From contig JARBUO010000024.1 of the NCBI GenBank assembly GCA_029239605.1, forward strand, positions 1-42,774: a DNA stretch of 42,774 nucleotides, in the 5' to 3' direction. The position numbers were made by a program, and so were the translations under genes. Each line of letters opens with the position of its first letter. Positions within the stretch are counted from its first letter, which is position 1. Under the pieces are notes generated by a model. That model was not told where the DNA came from. It saw nothing but the letters and a program-made list of their open reading frames with translations, and did not search any database. The DNA comes from Bacillota bacterium (GTDB lineage: Bacteria > Bacillota > Clostridia > Peptostreptococcales > Anaerovoracaceae). Below, one piece after another: positions 8,089 to 15,148 of this stretch.

Positions 8089-9005
8089 CGTTCCGACTCT
8101 GACAGTAAACATGCAAGCAAAATCGAGTTTAGCTTCCCTTCGGCATTTTCCGATCTGGAAGTTAATACCACGGGCTTTCTGCCTCCCAAAATAACACCAG
8201 CCATTTTGGCTCCCGCATAATAGACCAGTGATTTTCCGATCAAATTTCCTGCCTCGATGTTGGGCACAAGGAATAGGTCTGTATCTCCGCTGATTCGGCT
8301 CTCGATTCCCTTGTGCGCAGCTGCTTCCCTGCTAAGAGCAACGTCAAGCGCTACCGGACCCTCCAAAATACAAGGCGGAAACTCCCCTCTTTTCCATGCC
8401 TCTGTCAGCTCTGCCGCATCCATAGTAGACGGCATCCGGGGACTCACCGTCTCATTCGCTGTAAGTACCGCTGCCTTTGGCTCATCAATTCCTAATCTGG
8501 CCAAGGCTTCCAGCCCATTGAGCAGGATCTGCTTTTTCAGTTGATAATCGGGAAAGGGGTTCATGCCTCCGTCCGTATAAAATGCAAGTTTGGGCTGCCC
8601 CGGTATTTCAAATGCCGCAAGGTGTGAAAGGCTTTTTTCTCCTCTCAGCCCTCGCCTGTCATCCAGCACTGCCTTCAGGAAAACGCTGCTATTGACAAGC
8701 CCTTTCATCAAAACATCAGCTTCCCCATTTCGTACCAGTTCTGCTGCCAGAAGGGCGGCGGCGGCTTCATCCGGCTCATGGATAACGGTACAGGCATTCT
8801 TCGTGATCAGGTCCAAACCTTCGCTGTCCGCAAGAGTTCTAATGCGCGCACTGTCCCCCACCAGAATAAAGTCCGCGATTCCTTCCCGCTCCGCTTCTGA
8901 AGCAGAACGAAGAACCTCTTCATCCCCAGCGGCTGCAACTGCAACAGTCCGCTTTGGGATTTGACCTGCTCTCTTTTTCAAATCCAAAAATCCAGTATAA
9001 CGCAC
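8070..9005 (-). CDS. Phosphate acetyl/butyryltransferase family enzyme
   Basis: Cytoplasmic acyltransferase exchanging CoA and phosphate on a short-chain acyl group (acyl-CoA + Pi to acyl-phosphate + CoA), 311 residues. The PTA/PTB fold is recognisable from VLMKGLVNSSVFLKAVL, the central glycine-rich FYTDGGMNPFPD, and GPVALDVALS...KGIESRISGDTDLFLVPNIEAGNLIGKSL..YAGAKMAGVILGGRKPVVLTSRS. The length and the DLFLVPNIEAGN stretch favour the butyryltransferase side over true Pta. The start is GTG 9005 with GGAG seven bases upstream. No kinase gene (buk/ack) is adjacent, so the acyl group is inferred only. The final codons overlap a tandem repeat. Confidence 0.85.
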   Translation of the reverse strand: MRYTGFLDLKKRAGQIPKRTVAVAAAGDEEVLRSASEAEREGIADFILVGDSARIRTLADSEGLDLITKNACTVIHEPDEAAAALLAAELVRNGEADVLMKGLVNSSVFLKAVLDDRRGLRGEKSLSHLAAFEIPGQPKLAFYTDGGMNPFPDYQLKKQILLNGLEALARLGIDEPKAAVLTANETVSPRMPSTMDAAELTEAWKRGEFPPCILEGPVALDVALSREAAAHKGIESRISGDTDLFLVPNIEAGNLIGKSLVYYAGAKMAGVILGGRKPVVLTSRSENAEGKLNSILLACLLSESERLSWIS

Positions 9006-9101
9006 AGCTTTCTCCTATCTATCCAAATAATAAGTTCATCTCTAAGGAAACGTTCATCGCAAACCACTCTCAAGAAATTTCTGGATCGCCTTCTCTCAGG
9101 C

Positions 9102-9500
9102 TCATCGGAAGAATCGTCTGATTTCAATCTCAGCATTCTCCGGCGAATCGGCCCCGTGTATTATATTTTTTGTAGTGGATCCTGCAAAGTCCCCTCGAAT
9201 GGTACCCGCAAGTGCATCCTCAAATTTCGTCGCTCCGATAAGGGTTCTCATTCCTTTCACTGCATTCTCGCCTTCCACAATCATTGCCCACACCGGACCG
9301 GACATCATATATGACTCCATTTCAGGATAGAACGGCTTCTCAGCCACATGAGCGTAATGTTCTCTTAAGACCTCTTTTGTAAGCATCATAACCTTTATCT
9401 CCGCAATCCGGTACCCCTTGGCTTCGATCCGCTGAATAATCAGGCCTGCCAGTTTCCGCTCAACAGCATCGGGCTTCAGCATAACATAGGTTCTTTCCAT
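9102..9500 (-). CDS. ndk: Nucleoside diphosphate kinase
   Basis: Cytoplasmic enzyme moving the gamma-phosphate of ATP to nucleoside diphosphates through a phosphohistidine. The 132 residues show the whole family pattern: MERTYVMLKPDAVER at the start, the Kpn-loop region, and NIIHGADSPENAEIEI, with His115 as the phosphorylated residue. GGGAGG lies seven bases before the ATG. It lies 97 bp upstream of the phosphotransacylase gene on the same strand with no obvious terminator between, so read-through is possible. Confidence 0.96.
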   Translation of the reverse strand: MERTYVMLKPDAVERKLAGLIIQRIEAKGYRIAEIKVMMLTKEVLREHYAHVAEKPFYPEMESYMMSGPVWAMIVEGENAVKGMRTLIGATKFEDALAGTIRGDFAGSTTKNIIHGADSPENAEIEIRRFFR

Positions 9501-9710
9501 GGCATTTCCTCCCTGTACTTCCTTTTATGATTTTTCTTATCTGAAAGAAATTTCCGTTTCCCCATTTTTAAGCCTGCAAAGCAGCACTTCCTGAGAGAGA
9601 AAATTTCTTTATGATTCTATTTTAGACTGCCTTTGCGGGATTTTATTCTGCTTCTTGAAATCTCATGGATTCCAACATCATTATAGCCCCTCTTCCTATA
9701 TCTGTCACCT

Positions 9711-9747
9711 GAAAAACAGCCCGGGGATTTCAAGCTCCGGGCTGTTT
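9711..9747 (-). terminator. Terminator after the acyl-CoA ligase gene
   Basis: AAACAGCCCGG (9714-9724) and CCGGGCTGTTT (9737-9747) form a perfect 11-bp stem with a 12-base loop; on minus it is followed by TTTTTC. It comes after the tandem repeat array that trails the acyl-CoA ligase gene. Confidence 0.9.
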
Positions 9748-9758
9748 AGACATAACAT

Positions 9759-9883
9759 TTGACGCTTATGTTTCAAGCATTTAGTGCTTGTACTTCAATC
9801 TACTGATGCTTATGATTCAATCTTGTGATGCTTATGATTCAATCTTTTATGATTCAATCTTGTGATGCTTATGATTCAATCTT
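9759..9883 (-). repeat. 22-bp tandem array crossing the acyl-CoA ligase stop codon
   Basis: Six contiguous units: 9759-9780 and 9781-9802 (diverged), 9803-9824 and 9825-9846 (nearly identical), 9847-9861 (15-bp truncated unit) and 9862-9883. On minus the unit reads AAGATTGAATCATAAGCATC. The first unit on the coding strand (9862-9883) supplies the last codons Lys-Ile-Glu-Ser-stop of the ligase gene; the others repeat this end, including the TAA, downstream. Confidence 0.9.
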
Positions 9884-11371
9884 CTCTGTCTTCTCCTTCA
9901 GGAAACGCTTCATAATCTTCCCGGAAGCGTTTTTCGGAAGACTGTCGATAAATTCGATATGACGGGGCAGCTTATAGGCCGCCAGCTTCTCCCTAAGGAA
10001 ATGGAAAAGCTCCTTGGAATTGCACTCTTCCCCTTCCTTTAAAACGATGTAAGCCTTGACAAATTCGCCTCTAAGCTTATCATCTACACCAATGACGGCA
10101 GCTTCTTTTACTTTCGGAAACTGGTAAATCACTTCCTCCACTTCTCTTGGATAGACATTAAGACCGGCAACGATAATCATGTCCTTCTTTCTGTCTACAA
10201 TATAGAGGTATCCATCTTCATCCTTTTTGGCAAGATCTCCCGTATGGAGCCATCCATTGAGCAACGCCGCTTCAGAGGCCTCGGGCTGGTTATAATAACC
10301 CATCATGACGTTGTCACCCCGAACCGCCAGCTCGCCAACCTCTCCTGGAGGAAGCTCCTGATCCTGCTCGTCCACAATCCTGCATTCCTGATAAGGAAGT
10401 GGTAACCCGATGGAGCCTTCCTTTTGAATGCCGTCGGGAGGGTTAAAGGATACTGCCGGTGAGGCTTCCGTCAGTCCGTATCCCTCAATAATGGGCAGCT
10501 TCATAATATCTCTTGCCTGCCTGTAGATTTCCACCGGCAGTGCTGCGCCGCCTGAAACCGCCATACGGAGCTTAGGGAAGGAGATATTCTTTTTCCCTGC
10601 TTCCAGCAGCACTACATACATCGCAGGCACACCCATAAAGATGGAGATATCTCCATTCAGCAGAACATCGATGACCTCCTTGGGCTGGAAGGATTCCAAA
10701 ATTGTAACGGTAGCGCCGGACCAAAGAGGCATCAGCACACAAGCCGTAAACGCGAAAACATGGAACATGGGAAGCACGCACATGTAGATATCGTCCGGTC
10801 TGGCGTGCAGACCGATATAGCATTGCTCTGAATTAAAGACCAGATTCTTGTGGGTCAGCATTGCTGCCTTCTGCTTTCCCGTTGTGCCGGAAGTATAAAG
10901 GAAGGTAGAGAGGGCACTTTCATCAGAGAATTCTGAAAGTCCGTCAACAGACATCGTTTCCAATACGCGGTTAAGCTCGTCCCCCAGTACAATAACCGTT
11001 ACACCAAGGGCCTTTTCCAGAACCTCAGGGGTAAGCTTTGCCTTCTGCAGAATCACCGGATGGATGATCATAAATTTTGCCTCAGAATCCTTAACAATAT
11101 AAACGATCTCCTCCATGGTCAGCATAAGGTTGATGGGCACAATGACCGCACCGTTTCTTACCGTTCCAAAATAAGAATAAATAAACTCCGGTGAATTGAG
11201 GCAGCTCAAAACCACCTTGTCACCAGCTTTGAGACCGACACTCTTCAGATATGCGGCGTACGCCAAAACCCTTCTGTCAAGCTCGCCGTAGCTGATACTG
11301 TTCCCCTTGTAATTTAAAGCAATTTTGTCTTCGCTAAAGTTTTTTTTGTAAATATCCCCGACCATAACCAT
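9869..11371 (-). CDS. AMP-forming acyl-CoA ligase (fatty acid-CoA ligase family)
   Basis: Adenylate-forming enzyme activating a carboxylic acid to its CoA thioester with ATP, 500 residues. Domain marks in order: LYTSGTTGKQKAAMLTHKN (P-loop-like A3), GYGLTEASPAV (A5), WLHTGDLAKKDEDGYLYIVDRKKDMI (A7-A8), then the C-terminal lid ending PKNASGKIMKRFL with the catalytic lysine. The start at ATG 11371 has GGAGG eight bases upstream; the frame extends to 11410 without similarity. Likely substrate is a medium or long fatty acid, but aromatic acids are possible. Monocistronic with its own terminator; a tandem repeat follows the stop. Confidence 0.9.
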   Translation of the reverse strand: MVMVGDIYKKNFSEDKIALNYKGNSISYGELDRRVLAYAAYLKSVGLKAGDKVVLSCLNSPEFIYSYFGTVRNGAVIVPINLMLTMEEIVYIVKDSEAKFMIIHPVILQKAKLTPEVLEKALGVTVIVLGDELNRVLETMSVDGLSEFSDESALSTFLYTSGTTGKQKAAMLTHKNLVFNSEQCYIGLHARPDDIYMCVLPMFHVFAFTACVLMPLWSGATVTILESFQPKEVIDVLLNGDISIFMGVPAMYVVLLEAGKKNISFPKLRMAVSGGAALPVEIYRQARDIMKLPIIEGYGLTEASPAVSFNPPDGIQKEGSIGLPLPYQECRIVDEQDQELPPGEVGELAVRGDNVMMGYYNQPEASEAALLNGWLHTGDLAKKDEDGYLYIVDRKKDMIIVAGLNVYPREVEEVIYQFPKVKEAAVIGVDDKLRGEFVKAYIVLKEGEECNSKELFHFLREKLAAYKLPRHIEFIDSLPKNASGKIMKRFLKEKTEKIES

Positions 11372-11646
11372 GATAATTTCCTCCGAAAAAATTTCTACTA
11401 TTTTTCTCAAACTGTAGATTATCTTTTAGTCATTGTACTACATTTTGAATCATGGGGGTACTAATTTTTTCATTCTTCCGAATACTTGTACTATTTTTAA
11501 ATAGTATTCTGGATATATTTTGAAGCATCACTGTTTTTCGTTTCTAAAACAAAACTTCACCAGGGCAGCTTTTGCAGCAAACATTATTTATCTAAAATGA
11601 ATATTATAAAATCAGGACTAATTCAGGGCGTATTGTGAGGTGAACT

Positions 11647-12177
11647 ATGGAGAATTACCAATGGAAACAAGAGATTGGAGAAAGTGATTATTTCTTTCAG
11701 ATCTCAAGTCAGATCGAAAGAGGTGCTTATGAACAGCTGGGCGAGGGTTCGTCGAGAGCAGTATATGATCTCGGCAATGGCAAGGTAGTAAAAGCGGCAA
11801 AAAACAGGAGAGGCCTTGCTCAAAACAATGTGGAGTTCCAAATTGCTGTTGACGATAAATCAGGCTTATTCGCAAAGGTCAGAGGGGTGTCGGAAGATTT
11901 TCAGTATCTGATTATGGATAAAGCTACGGTGGTTGACGACATCAGTTATGTCTGGGACTATTACCATGTGCGGGGCAATCGGGAACTGTTTCAAAAGCTG
12001 GGTGAAGTCTCATCCAAATATAATCTGCTGGTCAGAGACTTTGGGAGAGCCGTGAACTGGGGCCAGATCGACGGCAAACCCATTATTATCGACTACGGAT
12101 TTACCCGTCAGGTCCAAAAGCGCTACTACAGAGGACGGGGCCTGTCGAAACGTCCTACCCGCAGGATTGATCATTGA
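11647..12177 (+). CDS. Short protein-kinase-like fold protein lacking the C-lobe
   Basis: Not a family I can name. The 176 residues carry an ordered set of kinase-type elements: glycine-rich loop LGEGSSRAVY (31-40), a beta-3 lysine Lys49 (KVVKAA), an alpha-C-type Glu63 (NNVEF), Asp131 with Asn137 (RDFGRAVNWG) as catalytic loop, and IIIDYG (Asp149-Gly151) as the DFG equivalent. Only 25 basic residues follow, so there is no activation segment or C-lobe helices. It may be a small-molecule or lipopolysaccharide-kinase-like phosphotransferase, or a phosphorylation-dead binder. GAGGTG precedes the ATG. It is one of two plus-strand genes and converges on the sulfatase maturase gene 19 bp away. Confidence 0.7.
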   Translation: MENYQWKQEIGESDYFFQISSQIERGAYEQLGEGSSRAVYDLGNGKVVKAAKNRRGLAQNNVEFQIAVDDKSGLFAKVRGVSEDFQYLIMDKATVVDDISYVWDYYHVRGNRELFQKLGEVSSKYNLLVRDFGRAVNWGQIDGKPIIIDYGFTRQVQKRYYRGRGLSKRPTRRIDH

Positions 12178-12196
12178 GGCAGTCGTAATCAGACGC

Positions 12197-13384
12197 CTAT
12201 CGGGGCCGCAGTGCGTTCTGCGCCCTGTATCCCCGAATCAGTCTCAAAGCTTCTGCCAATTCCGCCTCGCATTCCCCGAAGAATCTGCGATAAGCATCAC
12301 AGTAATAGTTGCGTTGAACAGATTTACCGCAGTGCTCCTGCTCCCCAGCCTCAACCTCCCTCCCGCGCTCATCAAAACGGGTTCTGTCCCGCAGACAGCC
12401 GTTCCTGCATAGAACACCATATCTGCACAAACGGCAGCTCTCCGGTAAGGGGAAAGACTGTTCCACAAAACGGTTTGCCGCTGCACTTTCTCTCATTTCA
12501 GCAAAGCTCTGTTCGCCCGCCACTCCAATTTTCCACTGATCCAGTACGTAAAAATCGCAGGGGTACACCCCCCCATCTCCTTCTATGACAAATTGTACGG
12601 AACAGCGCCCTGACATGTTGCATGCTTCCGGAGGTTCCCCCATGAGCATGGACAGCCAGTTATCAATATGGCGGATACTGATATAGTTTCCGTCTCTCAA
12701 GTCATCCAGCCAGAGCCGAAAGATACGAACCAAAAAATCGCCGTACTGTCCCCTTGCCAGGTGGTACGGAGCGACGCCCCGTTCCTGTTCTATGGGTTCC
12801 AGGCAGGGAATAAACTGAAGCCATCTAAAATCCTGCCTGCGGTAAAACCTGTAGATCTTTTCGATAAAACGTGCATTGTTACCGGTGACCACACAGAGAA
12901 TATTAAAGTCAACCCCATGCTTTTGAAACAGCTGGGCCGCCCGCATCACCTGCTGCCAGGACCCTTTCCCCTGATGATCGCAGCGGTTTTCATTATGCAG
13001 ATCAGCCGGACCATCCAGAGACAATCCAACCAGAAAATTGTTTTCTTTGAAAAACTTTGCCCAGGAGTCATCAATGAGCAGCCCGTTGGTCTGAATATTG
13101 TTTCTCACATTCAACCCCTTTTGGTTATGCATTTTCTGAAGTTCCACAGCCCTCTGAAAAAAATCAAGCCCCGCCAGAGTCGGTTCTCCCCCCTGGAAGG
13201 TGAAAGAACAGAGATGATCTGCGTAATCAAAGGCGCTTACAATAATTTTCTCCAAACTGCTTTCTGTAAGCATTCCCTGAAAGGCCTGCTCTCTGTGTTC
13301 TGCCACATCATGATAAAAGCAGTAACGGCAGTTCATATTGCATGAGGATGAAGCGGGTTTCAATAAAAGATTGACTGGAGGCAT
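12197..13384 (-). CDS. Anaerobic sulfatase-maturating radical SAM enzyme (anSME)
   Basis: Radical SAM/SPASM enzyme that converts the active-site Cys (or Ser) of sulfatases to formylglycine without oxygen. 395 residues. The SAM cluster motif is SCNMNCRYCFYH (Cys15, Cys19, Cys22); FQGGEPTL and SLDGP follow. The C-terminal SPASM part has CNMSGRCSVQF, GVYPCDFYVLD, ESCRLCRYGVLCRNGC and HCGKS...NYYC, supplying ligands for two further clusters; the Asp in PCDFYV matches the catalytic base. The gene lies 17 bp after the CHR transporter gene at the end of the sulfatase operon, and all three sulfatases have the cysteine-type motif this enzyme acts on. This context makes the assignment strong. Confidence 0.93.
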   Translation of the reverse strand: MPPVNLLLKPASSSCNMNCRYCFYHDVAEHREQAFQGMLTESSLEKIIVSAFDYADHLCSFTFQGGEPTLAGLDFFQRAVELQKMHNQKGLNVRNNIQTNGLLIDDSWAKFFKENNFLVGLSLDGPADLHNENRCDHQGKGSWQQVMRAAQLFQKHGVDFNILCVVTGNNARFIEKIYRFYRRQDFRWLQFIPCLEPIEQERGVAPYHLARGQYGDFLVRIFRLWLDDLRDGNYISIRHIDNWLSMLMGEPPEACNMSGRCSVQFVIEGDGGVYPCDFYVLDQWKIGVAGEQSFAEMRESAAANRFVEQSFPLPESCRLCRYGVLCRNGCLRDRTRFDERGREVEAGEQEHCGKSVQRNYYCDAYRRFFGECEAELAEALRLIRGYRAQNALRPR

Positions 13385-13401
13385 AGCGATAAACTCCCTT
13401 C

Positions 13402-14856
13402 CTATATCAAATTCAACACTGCGGCAGATGCTGCTCCCGCAATTACGATAACGAAAATATCATTCATATGGAACCGCTTTCCAAGAAGCCGCAGGAAGGC
13501 GAAAAGCCCAAGGCAAAAAACAACAGCCCATGGCAGAAGCATTCCCTCTGCTTCCGCAATCCCAAGCAACTCATTCATCATAGACAGAATTACCTTGATC
13601 AGCAAACCGCAAATTACCGGCAGGATCCAAAGCTTTAGCAAATAAAATACCCGAAGCTCGCAAAAGCATTGGTATAGCGTCTGCACCAGGATACATATGA
13701 TGCAGGTACTTCCAATTGCAATGCCAAATCCGGCAACAGCCATCGTGAGCCCCAGTGCCGGCCCCCCGTTTTCATTTCCGATATAATATCCAAACGAAGA
13801 GAGAATTTTGACGAGAAGAGGTCCGGGAAGTGCATTTGTTACCGGTAAGATCTGTCCGTAAAAAGCAGAAGAGGACACCTTCCCCGTATCAACAAAGATA
13901 CTGTCCGCTACAGTAAGACATGCCTGCCCCGCGCCGAATGACGTAACGGAAGTCAGGGTACAATCAGCAATAAAATCCGCGTGAGAATGGGATAAGATAA
14001 ACGCTGGTATGCAGCAGACCGCTATTATAATTATAAATACTGCGATTTTCTTGATCAGCAGTTTGAGATCCGGTGAAACAATTGTCTGTCCCGCCTCCTT
14101 CCTGCTGTCATATACCACAAAGATTCCTGCAAGGGCAACCATGGCAACACGCAAGTATATCGCGCCGTTCCCGGCATGGAATGCGCTTCCTTCTCTGAAC
14201 AAGATAAAATACAGGGAGGTTATCACTACAGACAAAACAATACGCCATTTTTTTTTGTAACCGCCTGTGAAAAAAATAACAAAGAAGCACAGGATTAATA
14301 CATTAATTGTAGATAATCCAGGAACAGACCATCCCGGTTTCCAAAACTCAATTCCTGAAAACAACTGCACAAGCCGGATCAGCTCTTCTCCTGATGCAGT
14401 GAAAGCGGCCAAAATCATAAGCAAGAGCCCTGGACGCCCGAACCCGCTGCTGGAAGAATCCTTTTGCACCTTCACGATATATTCCAGTAGAAGGTTAATA
14501 ATAAAAATAGAAATGCCTACCGATGCGAGCTCAATTTGGTGAACCGCTTCCCGCCCCAAACTCGATAACATTGCAAGAAAGAGTATGGTTGCAGCAACGC
14601 CAGGCAAAGCAACTGTGATTGCACCTGCCGCCATTCCGGCGATTCCGCTCATCTCAAAGCCAGCCAGAGCTCCCAACTTTACCGGAAGCGCTCCCGGCGT
14701 TATATTTGATATGATGGTATGCTCAACAAACAGCTCCTTTTTCAAATAACGGTTACGATCTACAATCTCATCTTCTACGACAGGAGTTACTGCGGTTCCT
14801 CCGCCAAAGCTAATGCATCCAATTTTGAAAAAAGATGCTATCGTTTTTAATAACAT
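13402..14856 (-). CDS. Two-domain CHR (chromate) family transporter
   Basis: Polytopic membrane protein of the chromate ion transporter family, 484 residues, a bidomain form. The N half has FFKIGCISFGGGTAVTPVVEDEIV and ITPGALPVKLGALAGFEMSG; the C half repeats the pattern with SVTSFGAGQACLTVADSIF and LPVTNALPGPLLVKILSSFG. Family members export chromate, and sulfate is the structural analogue. ATG 14856 has GGAGG five bases upstream; a TTG twelve bases earlier overlaps that site. It precedes the sulfatase maturase gene by 17 bp and follows the sulfatases, so export of sulfate released by them is an attractive inference, not shown. A hairpin and a 48-bp repeat lie upstream. Confidence 0.85.
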   Translation of the reverse strand: MLLKTIASFFKIGCISFGGGTAVTPVVEDEIVDRNRYLKKELFVEHTIISNITPGALPVKLGALAGFEMSGIAGMAAGAITVALPGVAATILFLAMLSSLGREAVHQIELASVGISIFIINLLLEYIVKVQKDSSSSGFGRPGLLLMILAAFTASGEELIRLVQLFSGIEFWKPGWSVPGLSTINVLILCFFVIFFTGGYKKKWRIVLSVVITSLYFILFREGSAFHAGNGAIYLRVAMVALAGIFVVYDSRKEAGQTIVSPDLKLLIKKIAVFIIIIAVCCIPAFILSHSHADFIADCTLTSVTSFGAGQACLTVADSIFVDTGKVSSSAFYGQILPVTNALPGPLLVKILSSFGYYIGNENGGPALGLTMAVAGFGIAIGSTCIICILVQTLYQCFCELRVFYLLKLWILPVICGLLIKVILSMMNELLGIAEAEGMLLPWAVVFCLGLFAFLRLLGKRFHMNDIFVIVIAGAASAAVLNLI

Positions 14857-14876
14857 AAAGACCTCCAAGATACAAG

Positions 14877-14970
14877 TGATGATTGATTCCCTGTCGCTGC
14901 CCAGCTCATGTCAGACTTCATCAATGATGATTGATCCCCTGCTGCTCAGCTCATGTCGGGCTTTCATCAG
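14877..14970 (-). repeat. Two-copy 46-48 bp direct repeat before the CHR gene
   Basis: Copy one 14877-14924 and copy two 14925-14970 both begin TGATGATTGAT, share CAGCTCATGTC in the middle and end CATCA. They lie in the leader between the hairpin at 14999-15032 and the ribosome site of the CHR gene. Confidence 0.75.
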
Positions 14971-14998
14971 CAAGGAATCATCCATGCCGGCCACTGCT

Positions 14999-15032
14999 AA
15001 GAGCGTCCCCGTAGGAAGCCGGGGACGCTCTT
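14999..15032 (-). terminator. Strong hairpin between the sulfatase genes and the CHR gene
   Basis: AAGAGCGTCCCC (14999-15010) and GGGGACGCTCTT (15021-15032) form a perfect 12-bp stem with a 10-base loop. No T run follows on minus, so it may be a partial terminator, an RNA-stabilising hairpin, or a boundary between two transcripts. Confidence 0.6.
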
Positions 15033-15148
15033 CATAAAGAGGAAAAAAAACTGGTTACTGATTTAGAGGTGTTATGGCTCCCCCTTTGTATTTTCTCATT
15101 TAGTTTGGTGAATTCAAGTCAAAGCCAAGCCCCTTAAGTATGTTCCAT

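Noticed and set aside
9005-9070. CcpA-type cre site near GGAAACGTTCATC before the phosphotransacylase gene
   Set aside because: Too many departures from the cre consensus and no clear promoter to place it against.
9759-9883. CRISPR array
   Set aside because: Units are contiguous, 22 bp, without spacers, and the first unit is coding sequence of the acyl-CoA ligase.
11440-11530. Palindromic operator (GAATAC...CTATTT/AAATAG...TATTC) before the acyl-CoA ligase gene
   Set aside because: The pairing needs a six-base bulge in A/T-rich DNA, and no regulator gene is adjacent.
12197-13384. Maturase of a RiPP peptide or PQQ-type SPASM enzyme
   Set aside because: No precursor peptide is nearby, the SPASM cysteine pattern and PCDFYV fit anSME, and three Cys-type sulfatases are in the same operon.
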